Shown: in pieces, positions 36,349-47,989 of the stretch
How the letters are laid out: each line of letters starts with the position of its first letter
Position numbering within the stretch: the first letter of the stretch is position 1
DNA from: Caldilineales bacterium
GTDB lineage: Bacteria > Chloroflexota > Anaerolineae > J102
Direction of reading: 5' to 3'
NCBI GenBank assembly: GCA_019695115.1
Contig: JAIBAP010000036.1
Coordinates: 1-58,955 of the forward strand
DNA: 58,955 nt
Made by a program: the position numbers and the translations under genes
The notes under the pieces: model-generated
The model's input: the letters and a program-made list of their open reading frames with translations, nothing else
Databases searched by the model: none
What the model was told of the DNA's origin: nothing

Positions 36349-37692
36349 ATGAGCACATCGCTACCCGAACCGGGTTTGCTCAACGAACCGGGCATCGTCG
36401 CCAATCGCGCCCGCTCCTATGTATCGGTGCGACTGGCCGTAGATGTGGTAGGGCTGGCGTTGATCCTGATGGTCGGCGCCTCGACCGCAAGTGCGCCAGG
36501 CGGCGTCGTTCCGACCGTGCTGGTGTTGCTCACCGACCTGGCGGGGCTGCTGATCTACCGGCTGGCAGTGCGACGATGGCCGGCGATCAGCACCTATCTG
36601 CAATTGGTGGCGGCGGGGCTGTTGGTCATCGCCCTCGATTACAGCCTGGGCGAGGTGACGGTGTTGGTATGGCTGGTCTTCATCCCGCTGGGGCTGGCCG
36701 GCGGCTTGATCATCGCCCGGCCGGGGTTCAACAGCCTGGTTGTCATCAGCCTGCTGACCATCTTCGCCCTTTTCGTGGGGTCGTTGGCGCTGGGGCGCAA
36801 CCCGCTGCCGCTGGAACTCCCATCGCAACAGACTTTTCTCCTCGCCATTGCCATCGGCCTCATCCTGATCATCATCAACGTCCTGGTCGAGACACTGGTC
36901 ATCCATCTCTATCAGGCCGAAGATCGGCTGGTGCAGACCCAGGTGCATCTCTTCCAGGCCCGCAGCGAACTGGAGCAAAGCCGCGAGCGGCTGTATGACG
37001 TTCAGCAAGCCACGCGACGGATCGAGCGACTCAGCGCCATCGGCCAGATCGCGGGCCAGATCACCAGGTCCCTGCGTGCACCCCTGGCTACCGCCGAGAA
37101 CGGCCTGGCCGCGCTCGAACTCCCGGCCGAGGATCTTGCCCAGGCCCAGGCAAACATCCAGTCTGCCCTGCGCATGTTGGACGGTCTCGATCAATTCACC
37201 CGGCTGGGCCAGATGCAGGTTCAGAACGTCAACCTCGACGACCTGCTCATCGCCGAGATGACCGGGCTGAACGCGCCCCAGGGCGTGACCGTCCAGCGCG
37301 AGAAGCCGCCCATCCTCTCCCCCATCCAGGCCGACCCCCGCCACATCCGTCTGATGATGCACCATCTCTTGCTCAACGCCCTGCAAGCTGTGGGCGATGC
37401 GGGCGTTGTCACCGCCACCCTGGCCCCGGCCCCCGAGGGTGTGCGCTTCGTCGTCAGCGACACCGGCCCCGGCATCCCGCCCAACCGTCTGGAACAGATC
37501 TTCGAGCCGCTTTACACCAGCCGGCCGCAGGGCTTTGGCCTGGGCCTTGCCATCTGCCAGCAAGTCGTGCGGATGCAGGGCGGGCGCATCCAGGTGCAAA
37601 GCGTCGTCGGCGAGGGGACGGCGGTCAGCGTCTATCTTCCCCGCCTTCCCCGCAACCCGCCCGAAGAACTGGCGCAAGACATGGCCGGCTGA
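36349..37692 (+). CDS. Membrane histidine-kinase homologue without the phospho-accepting His
   Basis: 447 residues from ATG 36,349. Five or six transmembrane helices (about 27-185) are followed by a coiled coil (about 189-228), a HisKA-like helix and a full HATPase domain. In the H-box the usual pattern is GQLAxxIAHExRNPL; here it is GQIAGQITRSLRAPL (232-246), so Arg240 and Ser241 replace His-Glu. The ATP site looks intact: N-box Asn343 (HHLLLNAL), G1 DTGPG (371-375), F-box FEPLYTS, G2 GFGLGLAI (395-402). It cannot use the normal His phosphotransfer. It could bind ATP as a pseudokinase, inhibit or scaffold another kinase, or use another residue. It follows surE by four bases and precedes the LysM gene by 25. 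Confidence 0.75.
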   Translation: MSTSLPEPGLLNEPGIVANRARSYVSVRLAVDVVGLALILMVGASTASAPGGVVPTVLVLLTDLAGLLIYRLAVRRWPAISTYLQLVAAGLLVIALDYSLGEVTVLVWLVFIPLGLAGGLIIARPGFNSLVVISLLTIFALFVGSLALGRNPLPLELPSQQTFLLAIAIGLILIIINVLVETLVIHLYQAEDRLVQTQVHLFQARSELEQSRERLYDVQQATRRIERLSAIGQIAGQITRSLRAPLATAENGLAALELPAEDLAQAQANIQSALRMLDGLDQFTRLGQMQVQNVNLDDLLIAEMTGLNAPQGVTVQREKPPILSPIQADPRHIRLMMHHLLLNALQAVGDAGVVTATLAPAPEGVRFVVSDTGPGIPPNRLEQIFEPLYTSRPQGFGLGLAICQQVVRMQGGRIQVQSVVGEGTAVSVYLPRLPRNPPEELAQDMAG

Positions 37693-37717
37693 GCGCACCA
37701 CCCGAAGGAACACGATC

Positions 37718-38533
37718 ATGTCCATTCCATCTCGTCTCGTCATCCTGGCTTTCACCGTCGCCGTCATCCTGGCCGGCGGATGCACGCGCGAGCGGCCGCC
37801 CCAGGGTGGGGCCACACCTGCCAGCACGACCACCACCACACCCGCCCCGCCACCGGCCACCACCACCGCCCATGCCGCCGGCAGTGCCATCCCCACCCTG
37901 GCTGTCGCCGCCACACCCACGGCCATCGTCCTGCAATCGGGCGGGACGCTTGACCCGGCCGCCGGCCTGCCTCCCACCCCCGACGCCCCGGACATCACGC
38001 CCCAGCCCACGGCCCTGGCCGGGCCGGGCGCCTCGGGCGAGTCCTTCACCTACAAAGTGCAGCCCGGCGATACGCTCTACGCCATCGCCCGCAAATTCAA
38101 CGTCGACGCCCAGGCCATCATCGACCGCAACCAACTTCCCAACCCCAATGCCCTCAGCGTGGGCCAGGAGATCGTTGTCCCAGGCCGGGCGCCGGAGGGC
38201 GTGCAGACGGGCGAGGGCTACATCCATGTCGTCGCCGCCGGGGAGACGTTGTTCGCCATCGCGCAAAAATACGGCGTGCCGCTGGACCAGTTGGCGCAGG
38301 TCAACCAGATCACCAACCCCAACGCCTTGCGCGTGGGCCAACGGCTGCTCATCCCCACCGGCGGCCAACAGACGCCCGCGACCGACGCCCAACGCCTGCA
38401 CATCGTCCAACCCGGCGAAACACTCACCGCCATTGCCGCCCGCTACGGCGTCAGTCCACAGGCGATCATGGCAGCCAATGCCCTGCAGAACCCCAATCGC
38501 ATCGTTTCGGGCCAACGCTTGATCATCCCGTAG
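37718..38533 (+). CDS. Lipoprotein with three LysM domains
   Basis: 271 residues from ATG 37,718, with GAAGGA upstream. Signal peptide with lipobox LAGGC (Cys22), then an about 85-residue Thr/Pro/Ala linker. Three LysM domains follow (about 110-152, 168-211, 225-271), each of the type Y/H-x-V-x-x-G-[DE]-T-L-x-x-I-A-x-[KR]-[FY]-[NG]-V, ending N-P-N-x-[LI]-x-V/S-G-Q-x-[LI]-x-[IV]-P. LysM binds N-acetylglucosamine chains of peptidoglycan or chitin. No hydrolase domain is attached, so the protein probably tethers or recognises wall material. It is third in the surE operon. Confidence 0.85.
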   Translation: MSIPSRLVILAFTVAVILAGGCTRERPPQGGATPASTTTTTPAPPPATTTAHAAGSAIPTLAVAATPTAIVLQSGGTLDPAAGLPPTPDAPDITPQPTALAGPGASGESFTYKVQPGDTLYAIARKFNVDAQAIIDRNQLPNPNALSVGQEIVVPGRAPEGVQTGEGYIHVVAAGETLFAIAQKYGVPLDQLAQVNQITNPNALRVGQRLLIPTGGQQTPATDAQRLHIVQPGETLTAIAARYGVSPQAIMAANALQNPNRIVSGQRLIIP

Positions 38534-38690
38534 GCGCAGCCCCCCCCGTCTGGACACAGACCGAATTCGTCAGGGCTTCGGAAGCTGGCCGTCAGGCCCC
38601 TGGCCGGAGTTGCGCCATACTGACAAGGACAACCATCCCCACGGGACGCCACCATCGCCCCGTTTTCCCCCTCTTTCAGGAGCCACTACC

Positions 38691-39764
38691 ATGGGACAAC
38701 TCGTCGTCAGTCTCTTCATCGCCTTCCTCGCCGGCCTGGGTGTGGCGGCGCTCATCGCTGGCGCTCGCGCACGGTCGGGCAAGCCGCAAGCATCCATCGG
38801 CGTGCTCCCTGGGCTGGTTGTCTTCCTGCTCGTCTTCGGCGTCATCGCCGCCATCAACAGCTATACGATCGTCCAGGCTGGCTCGGTGGCCGTGATCAAA
38901 CGCCTGGGCCAGGTGCGCGGCGTCTTCGAACCGGGCCTGAACTGGAAACTACCCTTCCTCGACCAAACCATCGTCTATCGCACTCAGGAAATCGTCTACG
39001 AAACCAGTGACGAACCCAATCAGTCACAGGCCGACTACACCGACATCCCGGTTGACACCGCCACCAGCGACGGCCAGCAGATCACTGCCCGCTACACCGT
39101 GCGCTTTCGCATCAACCCTCAGGAGGCGGCCAACATCGTCAACAACCTGGGCACCGAGCAAGAACTGGTCGAGAAGTTGGTCAAGCAGAACAGTCGCGTG
39201 TGGGCGCGCACCCTGCTGCGCCGCTTCACCGCCAATCAACTGTATTCGGGCGACATCCAGGAGGCGCAAGAGGCCATCCAAGCACAGTTGGCCCAGGATT
39301 TCGCCGCCGAGGGCCTGGAGCTGGTCTTCTTTGGCTTGCGCCAGATCACCTTCTCTGATGCTTACATCGATGCGGTGGAACTCAAGCAGATCGAGGCCGA
39401 AAATATCATCACCAAACAGAACCTGGCCAAGCAGGCCGAGTTCGAGAAGCAGCGGGTGATCACCGAGGCCCAGGCCGAGGCCGAGAAGCAGCGTCTGGAA
39501 CGCATCGGCGTCGCCCAGGGCGAGGCCGAAAGCATCAAACTCAAGGCCCAGGCCGAGGCCGAGGCGACGCTGGTGAAGGCGCGCAGCCAGGCCGAGGCCA
39601 ACAAGCTCATCGCCGAGAGCCTGACGCCGGAGGTGATCAACTGGCAGGCGGTAAACCATTGGTCGGGCTACTATCCCACCGTCTTCAGCCCCGGCAGCGA
39701 GGGCCAGCCCATCATCCTGCCCGGCGATCTCTTCGACGTCGCCACCCCCACGCCGGCGCCGTAA
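38691..39764 (+). CDS. SPFH/band 7 (prohibitin-like) membrane protein
   Basis: 357 residues from ATG 38,691, with CAGGAGCC upstream. Two N-terminal hydrophobic segments (about 3-25 and 40-60) lead into the SPFH domain (about 63-240: VQAGSVAVIKRLGQVRGVFE, LPFLDQT, ARYTVRFRI, RAL-type helix QNSRVWARTLLRRF). A long Ala/Glu/Gln/Lys coiled coil follows (about 245-320, with repeated AQAEAE). SPFH proteins build membrane microdomain scaffolds and often regulate membrane proteases such as FtsH. No NfeD partner is adjacent. It lies 157 bases after the LysM gene in the same direction. Confidence 0.85.
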   Translation: MGQLVVSLFIAFLAGLGVAALIAGARARSGKPQASIGVLPGLVVFLLVFGVIAAINSYTIVQAGSVAVIKRLGQVRGVFEPGLNWKLPFLDQTIVYRTQEIVYETSDEPNQSQADYTDIPVDTATSDGQQITARYTVRFRINPQEAANIVNNLGTEQELVEKLVKQNSRVWARTLLRRFTANQLYSGDIQEAQEAIQAQLAQDFAAEGLELVFFGLRQITFSDAYIDAVELKQIEAENIITKQNLAKQAEFEKQRVITEAQAEAEKQRLERIGVAQGEAESIKLKAQAEAEATLVKARSQAEANKLIAESLTPEVINWQAVNHWSGYYPTVFSPGSEGQPIILPGDLFDVATPTPAP

Positions 39765-39788
39765 CCGCGGTTGCCCCTTGCCAGGGTG

Positions 39789-39817
39789 TTGACAAGCGCC
39801 GTCCAACGTGCTAGGCT
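39789..39817 (+). promoter_or_regulatory. Sigma70-type promoter for the leader and Vms1/eRF1-like gene
   Basis: TTGACA (39,789-39,794, perfect), exactly 17 bases, TAGGCT (39,812-39,817). It is about 280 bases ahead of the coding start, so the transcript has a long leader. Confidence 0.6.
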
Positions 39818-40102
39818 GTAAGTAATCCCAGGTGCGCATCGCCTCGGTGTAGCAGCGTGAATCAAAACCGTCTCACTACAATTCGTCGATGCACCCCACC
39901 CCTTTTTCCGCTTTCTCCGGTTGCTGACAAACGGCAGAGCGCGCGGTTGGCTTCGTTCCGACCGCACCGCTCTGCCGTTTTGCTTTACCGTTTCCTTCCT
40001 TTTTCCCCGACGCGCCGGGTTCGATGGTGAAAGTCCGGTAGGCGTCTCACCTCTCGATGGCCTCGGAGTGACGGGGAGACCCATTGCGCAGGAGGCAAGT
40101 CC
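39818..40102 (+). promoter_or_regulatory. Structured 5' leader with terminator-like hairpins (candidate attenuator or small RNA)
   Basis: This 338-base gene-free gap holds ordered structure. First stem: 39,831-39,841 with 39,887-39,895 (GGTGC-gc-ATCG / CGATGCACC), then CCACCCCTTTTT. Second: 39,929-39,941 with 39,968-39,980 (AAACGGCAGAGCG / complement, 13 bp) followed by TGCTTT, a convincing intrinsic terminator. Third: 40,009-40,018 with 40,035-40,046 (GACGC-g-CCGG / CCGG-tag-GCGTC), then a segment with paired GGTGA/TCACC options ending at the AGGAGG ribosome site. It could release a short RNA of about 165 bases or control read-through. It does not match the riboswitch consensus sequences I know. 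Confidence 0.4.
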
Positions 40103-41200
40103 ATGTTTCACGAAGCTGAGTTGCGGGAGTTGGTCGAATTCGATGGACAAGAAAGCCCGGTTGTCAGCCTGTATCTCCATGTCGATCCGCGCTTTCGCAC
40201 CGCCGACGAGTACAAACTGATCCTTCGCGGGCTTCTGGATGGCGCCGTCGGCGTCGAGCAGGCCGACCGAGAACGCATCGAGCGTTTCTTCGATCTGGAA
40301 TATGACCGCAAGGCGCGAGGCGTCGTTTGTTTTTCGTGTCAAAAACAGGGATTCTGGCGCAGCTATGCGTTCGAGACGCCGGTGGACGATGCCATCATGG
40401 TCGATCGGCGGCCGTTGGTGCGCCGGCTGGTGGAGATGATCGACACCTACGGACACCTGGGCGTGGTGGCTGTGGACAAGCATGGCGCTCGCTTCTTCTC
40501 CTTCCACCTGGGCGAACTGGAAGAAGCGCGGGGCATGGTGGGCGAGGAGGTCCGCCGTCACAAACAGGGCGGCTGGGCGGCCCAACGCTACCAGCGCCAT
40601 GAGGATGAGGCGGCGCTGGCCAACCTGCGTGAGGCGGCGGAACAAACCGATGAATTGCGGCGTCAGAACCACTGGCAGCGGCTGGTTTTGGCCGGCACCG
40701 AAGCCAACGTCGCTCGCTTCCGCGACTTGCTGCCCTCGCACCTGCAACAACTCGTCGTCGGCGCCATGCCGCTGGAATTGGACGCCAACATCAACACCGT
40801 GCGCGAGCGCGCCGAGGCCGTGGCCATGCAGGCGCGGGCCGGCTACATCGCGCAGCTGGCCGATGACTTGCTGGTGGTTGCAGGCAAAGAAAACGGCGCC
40901 GTCGTCGGGCTGAAACCCACCCTCGATGCCGTCCAGTCCGGGCGCATCTACCAACTCCTGTTCACCGAAAACTACGAAGTCGGCGTCGACGCCGTCCGCC
41001 GCTGCGAACGCTGCGGCTATCTCAGCAGCGATGGCAACGGCGCCTGCCCGGTGTGTGGCGGCGCCCGGCAACCCCTCGCCGACGCCATCAACACCCTCGC
41101 CCGACGCAGCATCGCCCAGGGCGCCAATGTCATCGTCCTGCCGCCTGGCAGCTCCCTGGCCACCGAGGGCCATCACATCGGCGCTTTTCTCCGCTTCTGA
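40103..41200 (+). CDS. Bacterial Vms1/eRF1-like (baeRF/VLRF1-type) protein with zinc ribbon
   Basis: 365 residues, GCAGGAGG ribosome site. It resembles the bacterial aeRF1-like family: an N-terminal domain opening SPVVSLYLHVDPR, a central release-factor-like domain (about 118-250: VVAVDKHGARFFSFHLGELE, then GGWAAQRYQRHEDEAA at 156-171), and a C-terminal L7Ae/ribosomal-type domain. The GGW-Q-RYQRH segment is where Vms1/ANKZF1 and relatives carry the Gln-containing loop that cleaves peptidyl-tRNA, here with Gln161. Near the end is a zinc ribbon (C301-x2-C304 ... C315-x2-C318). A role in clearing nascent chains from stalled ribosomes or hibernation is inferred from the family. Its long structured leader suggests regulated expression. 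Confidence 0.7.
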   Translation: MFHEAELRELVEFDGQESPVVSLYLHVDPRFRTADEYKLILRGLLDGAVGVEQADRERIERFFDLEYDRKARGVVCFSCQKQGFWRSYAFETPVDDAIMVDRRPLVRRLVEMIDTYGHLGVVAVDKHGARFFSFHLGELEEARGMVGEEVRRHKQGGWAAQRYQRHEDEAALANLREAAEQTDELRRQNHWQRLVLAGTEANVARFRDLLPSHLQQLVVGAMPLELDANINTVRERAEAVAMQARAGYIAQLADDLLVVAGKENGAVVGLKPTLDAVQSGRIYQLLFTENYEVGVDAVRRCERCGYLSSDGNGACPVCGGARQPLADAINTLARRSIAQGANVIVLPPGSSLATEGHHIGAFLRF

Positions 41201-41246
41201 CCCTCCCTCGCGGGGGCGGTCGCACGACCGCCCCCGCCGCTTAGCC

Positions 41247-42242
41247 ATGCAACAGCCACCCCCTCCCCGCCCGTCCCCCAACCCCCTCCTCATCGCCCTG
41301 CTGACGGCGCTTGGCGTCTTCACCATCGGCCTGATCGCCATCACCATCGGCCTGCGCCTGTTCAATCGCCCACCCGCGGCCACACCCACCCCCGATCTCG
41401 GCGGCATCATCCTGACGCCGCTTGTGCCTGGGAGCACCCCCACCCTTGCGCCCAGCCCCACCCCCACCGAAACGAGCACCCCTAGCCCCACCCCCACCCT
41501 CATCCCCAGCCCCACGCCCACCGAAACGGCCACTCCCACCGTCGTCCCCAGCCCCACCCCCAGCCCCCAACCCACCCCCTATGCCGGGCCGTACCGGGCC
41601 AACGGCGGCGATTATGTCGTCCTCCAGCGCGGCGGCTTCACCATCGATGGCTCGCTGGCCGAATGGGGCGGCGTGCCTTCGCTGCCCTTGACCCAGGTGC
41701 AGCAAGGGCCTGAAAACTACACGGGCCTGGCCGATTTCGGTGTCAGCGGGCGGCTGGCCTGGGATGCGGCCTTTCTCTACATCGCCTGGGAGGTGTCCGA
41801 CGACATCCATGTGCAGGAACTGGGCAGCTACGAGATGTTCAAGGGCGACGAGGTCGAGTTGTGGATCGACGCCGACCTGCCCGGCGACTTCGACGAGAAC
41901 AGCCTCAACGGCGATGACTACCAGTTTGGCTTCTCGGCCGGGCGCAGCATCGGCTTTGGGCCAGAGGGCGTGGTCTGGTATCCGCAGCGCCGGCCCGATT
42001 GGAACACCCAACTGGTGGTGGCCAGCCAGCCGCTGGGGGGCCAGGGCTACACCCTCGAGGCCGCCATCCCCTGGACGATCCTCCTGAGCACGACGCCGCG
42101 GGCGGGCATGGTCTTCGGCTTCGCCCTCAACGCCAGCGACAACGACGTGCCCGGCGCAGCCGCCCAACAGACCATCCTCATGCACACCCCCGGCATGGTC
42201 TTCGGCCAACCGGCCACCTTCAGCAACATCCGCCTGCAATGA
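41247..42242 (+). CDS. Membrane-anchored protein with Pro-Thr linker and CBM9-like domain
   Basis: 331 residues. A short Pro-rich cytoplasmic start, one transmembrane helix (about 14-38), then a long (S/T-P-T)-type linker (about 45-115). The extracellular domain (about 125-331) has the pattern of CBM9/DOMON-like sandwiches: FTIDGSLAEWGG, AWDAAFLYIAWEVSDD, GDEVELWID, LEAAIPWTILL, FGFALNASDND. Such domains bind carbohydrate ends or heme. The related module in the 1,144-residue protein at 16,334 shares the DGxLxxW and EL/VELxxD strands. No enzyme partner is attached. It follows the Vms1/eRF1-like gene by 46 bases and is followed by a hairpin. Confidence 0.75.
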   Translation: MQQPPPPRPSPNPLLIALLTALGVFTIGLIAITIGLRLFNRPPAATPTPDLGGIILTPLVPGSTPTLAPSPTPTETSTPSPTPTLIPSPTPTETATPTVVPSPTPSPQPTPYAGPYRANGGDYVVLQRGGFTIDGSLAEWGGVPSLPLTQVQQGPENYTGLADFGVSGRLAWDAAFLYIAWEVSDDIHVQELGSYEMFKGDEVELWIDADLPGDFDENSLNGDDYQFGFSAGRSIGFGPEGVVWYPQRRPDWNTQLVVASQPLGGQGYTLEAAIPWTILLSTTPRAGMVFGFALNASDNDVPGAAAQQTILMHTPGMVFGQPATFSNIRLQ

Positions 42243-42260
42243 CGGCGCCCGCCGGCTTAC

Positions 42261-42290
42261 ACCGGTCAGGTTCTGCAGACCCTGACCGGT
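42261..42290 (+). terminator. Hairpin after the CBM9-like gene
   Basis: ACCGGTCAGG, a 10-base loop, CCTGACCGGT; perfect 10-bp stem, 18 bases after the stop. No T tract. Confidence 0.55.
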
Positions 42291-42372
42291 GCGCCGTTGG
42301 AGTATTTGAGTTCTGTTAGCGTTGGCCTCAATTGGGGCGCGGCCTACGCCTGGTTGCAGGCTAAACGGGTAT

Positions 42373-42420
42373 AGTAGGGGCGAGACGGTCGCCCAGTCGT
42401 GCGCCCGCCTCGCCCCTACT
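42373..42420. repeat. Palindromic GTAGGGGCGAG-type interspersed repeat
   Basis: AGTAGGGGCGAG (42,373-42,384) and its exact complement (42,409-42,420), directly before clpC. The half-sequence GTAGGGGCGAGG also opens the tandem array at 8,274-8,400, so this is a dispersed family. It could form a hairpin in the clpC leader. Confidence 0.6.
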
Positions 42421-42446
42421 CAAGTCGAATCGGAGTTCTTTCTGCC

Positions 42447-44972
<2,526 letters not shown>

Positions 44973-45011
44973 ACCGTTGCCTGACCCCAGACCGGCCCCT
45001 CAGCCATCGAC

Positions 45012-45042
45012 CAAACGCCCGGATGTCCGGGCGTTTGCTTTT
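45012..45042 (+). terminator. Intrinsic terminator of clpC
   Basis: CAAACGCCCGGA, loop TG, TCCGGGCGTTTG, then CTTTTTC. A perfect 12-bp stem with T tract, 39 bases after the clpC stop and just before the converging Nudix gene. Confidence 0.85.
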
Positions 45043-45049
45043 TCAGGCC

Positions 45050-45520
45050 CTAGTCGCCCCACCGCCCCCACCCCACCCTGCCGCTCTGCCAGTCTGCCAG
45101 CACCTGCTCGACGCCAGGCGTGAGCGGCTGCGGCAGAGCGTCGGGCGGGAAACAGCCGGCCTGGGCGATCTCGGCGCCATCGATCTTCAGGCTGCCCCGC
45201 AGCAACCGGCAGGCAAAGACGAAAATGTGGTCGCGTTTGTACTCGCCCGTGTACAGGTAGACGCCGACCAGCCGCGCCACCTCGACCTCCAGCCCCGTCT
45301 CCTCGCGCATCTCTCGCACCATCGCTTCCGCAGCCGTCTCGGCCCCATGCCCGCCCCCGCCCGGCAGAAACCAGAGCCGCCGGCCGTAGTTGTGCCGCAC
45401 GAAGAGAATGCGCCCCGTTTCCTCCGCCAGGATGCCGCGCACACCGATGGTCGTTGGCCGGCGCAGCCGCCACCACCACCGCAAGACGCTCAAGGCCGGG
45501 TCGCGCCAGTTCCATTGCAT
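45050..45520 (-). CDS. Nudix hydrolase
   Basis: 156 residues. The Nudix box (Gx5Ex7REUxEExGU) is at about 55-77: GGGGHGAETAAEAMVREMRE followed by ETGLEVE; its Glu residues bind the Mg2+ that drives cleavage of a nucleoside diphosphate linked to another moiety. The length is that of a single-domain Nudix enzyme, and the segment after the box (ARLVGVYLYTGEYKRDHIFVF) fits the MutT/ADP-ribose group without fixing the substrate. The start codon is directly preceded by the 7-bp repeat array, with no clear ribosome site. It converges with clpC across its terminator. Confidence 0.85.
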   Translation of the reverse strand: MQWNWRDPALSVLRWWWRLRRPTTIGVRGILAEETGRILFVRHNYGRRLWFLPGGGGHGAETAAEAMVREMREETGLEVEVARLVGVYLYTGEYKRDHIFVFACRLLRGSLKIDGAEIAQAGCFPPDALPQPLTPGVEQVLADWQSGRVGWGRWGD

Positions 45521-45526
45521 GGTATG

Positions 45527-45616
45527 CGTGTTGCGTGTTGCGTGTTGCGTGTTGCGTGTTCCGTGAAGATCGCCGGCGTCTTTTCACGCCTCACGTTTCA
45601 CGTTTCACGCCTCACG
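45527..45616. repeat. 7-bp tandem arrays (GTGTTGC and CACGTTT types)
   Basis: About four copies of GTGTTGC plus GTGTTCC, then, after 18 bases, five units of CACGCCT/CACGTTT. They fill the whole gap between the Nudix start and the psuG stop. Confidence 0.85.
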
Positions 45617-45619
45617 ATG

Positions 45620-46474
<855 letters not shown>

Positions 46475-46481
46475 GGGGATG

Positions 46482-46612
46482 ATGAGTGGCAGGTCGCAGG
46501 TGGCAGGTCGCAGGTGGCAGGTCGCAGGTGACGCGTTTCTCGTTGATTGTTGATTGTTGATTGTTGATTGTTGATTGTTGCCTTATCTACTTGTCTACTT
46601 GTTTCCTCATCC
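46482..46612. repeat. 7-bp arrays (GTGGCAG/GTCGCAG, GATTGTT) and CTACTTGT units
   Basis: Six alternating GTGGCAG/GTCGCAG units (about 46,486-46,530), about five GATTGTT units (about 46,542-46,579) and two CTACTTGT units (about 46,588-46,603). They occupy nearly the whole gap between psuG and the UMF1 transporter gene. Confidence 0.85.
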
Positions 46613-46614
46613 AC

Positions 46615-47970
46615 TCACAAAACCACGCCTTCCGGATTGTTGCCCGAATCGAGCATGGCCTTGCGGACATTGAACGGTATCAGCAGGATGAGGCCAACGA
46701 CGAAGAAGACGATGACCGAGAGAACGGCAATGCGCGTGCTGCCGGTGAGTTGGACGGCCAGGGCGAAGAGGAGCGGGCCGATCCACGAGGTGCCGCGCTC
46801 GCTGATCTCGTAGAAGCCGAAGTACTCCGATTCATTGCTGCGCGGGATGACCTGCGAATAGAGCGAACGGCTCAGGGCTTGCGAGCCGCCGAGGACGATG
46901 GCAACAGCGATGCCGAGCACATACAGTTGCCACATCTCGTACAGCAGGGCATAGGCGGCGATGGCGATCACGCTCCAGATGACCAGGCTGACGACAATCG
47001 AACGCTTGGCCCCCAGTTTCCTCGCCAGCCAGCCGAAGAACAGGGCACCGCCAAAGGCGACGAACTGGATCAGCAGCACCAGGATGATCAGATCATCCGG
47101 TTCTGCCTTCAGTTCGGTGGTGGCGAAGAGGGTGGCGACCACGATGACCGTCTGGATGCCGTCGTTGTAGATCAGGTAGGCGATTAGATAACGCAGGGTT
47201 TCGGGGTATTTCCCGCGGATCTCGCCCAGTGTCTTCAGGATCTGGCGAACGCCCTGCCGGAAGTAGCCCACACCCGATGGCAGCCGCTTCAGCGCCGGGC
47301 GCTGACGCAAGCGCCGGGCTGGGAAAAGCACGGTGAAGACCAGCCACCACACCCCGGCGCTGGCCAGGCTCAGCCGCACGGCCAGGGCGGTGTCTGCCAT
47401 CAGCTGGATCAGCACCAGATTCAGGGCCAGGAGGATGCCGCCGCCCAGGTAGCCCAGCGCCCACCCCTGCGAACTGACCCGATCCCGGTCTTCGGGTGCG
47501 GTGATGTCGGGCAGAAAGGCATTGTAGAAGACGATAGCAGCGCCAAAGGCGAGGTTGGCGATGATGAACAAGAGCCCGGCCAGGAGCACGGCCCCGTTGG
47601 CCCCCAACAGCGGCATGTCGGCTTGAATGAAGAAGAGCAGGGTAGTGGCGATGGCGCCGATGAAGGCAAAGGTCAGCAGCAAACGCTTCTTGAGGCTGGA
47701 GTAATCGGCGATGGTTCCCAACAGCGGCAGGAATAGCACCTGAAGGATGACGGAGATGGAGACGCAGGTGGGGAAGAAGGCATCCGGCTCGAACGAGAAG
47801 CCGAACACCTGCACCCCGCCGACGGTCTTGGCGATGCTGGCCAGATAGGGGCCGAGCAGGGTGGTGACGACGGTGGTGCTGAAAGCGGAATTGGCCCAGT
47901 CGTACATCATCCAGCCGCGAATTTCGCCGCGGTCTTCCTGTTCGCGATGGGCGACGATAGCTTCGGTCAT
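46615..47970 (-). CDS. UMF1-family (Atg22-like) MFS transporter
   Basis: 451 residues with an AGGAGG ribosome site. Twelve hydrophobic helices. The signature near the N-terminus, GWMMYDWANSAFSTTVVTTLLGPYL, is that of the UMF1 / Atg22-like MFS family, whose yeast member exports amino acids from the vacuole. Other points: ITAPEDRDRVSSQGWALGYLGG after helix 4-5, YNDGIQTVIVVATLF in the second half and GGSQALSRSLYSQVIP near helix 10. Bacterial substrates are unknown. It is co-directional with psuG and the Nudix gene but separated by repeat arrays. Confidence 0.85.
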   Translation of the reverse strand: MTEAIVAHREQEDRGEIRGWMMYDWANSAFSTTVVTTLLGPYLASIAKTVGGVQVFGFSFEPDAFFPTCVSISVILQVLFLPLLGTIADYSSLKKRLLLTFAFIGAIATTLLFFIQADMPLLGANGAVLLAGLLFIIANLAFGAAIVFYNAFLPDITAPEDRDRVSSQGWALGYLGGGILLALNLVLIQLMADTALAVRLSLASAGVWWLVFTVLFPARRLRQRPALKRLPSGVGYFRQGVRQILKTLGEIRGKYPETLRYLIAYLIYNDGIQTVIVVATLFATTELKAEPDDLIILVLLIQFVAFGGALFFGWLARKLGAKRSIVVSLVIWSVIAIAAYALLYEMWQLYVLGIAVAIVLGGSQALSRSLYSQVIPRSNESEYFGFYEISERGTSWIGPLLFALAVQLTGSTRIAVLSVIVFFVVGLILLIPFNVRKAMLDSGNNPEGVVL

Positions 47971-47989
47971 GTCTTGCCTCCTTGTGTGG

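Noticed and set aside
39831-39897. tRNA-like ends (GGTGC ... GCACC-CCA)
   Set aside because: No D-arm, anticodon arm or T-loop can be drawn; treated as a hairpin of the leader.
40009-40060. tRNA- or FMN-riboswitch-like segment (GGGTTCGA and GGTGAAAGTCCGG)
   Set aside because: The T-arm-like bases lack a 5-bp stem and cloverleaf, and the FMN-riboswitch conserved segments are not present in order.
39671-41575. A 634-codon minus-strand open frame over the leader and Vms1/eRF1-like gene
   Set aside because: No domain character, and the plus strand carries a promoter, ribosome site and family motifs.
42370-42375. TATAGT as a clpC -10 element
   Set aside because: No -35 at a usable distance, and no CIRCE or CtsR-like operator was found, so no promoter is claimed.
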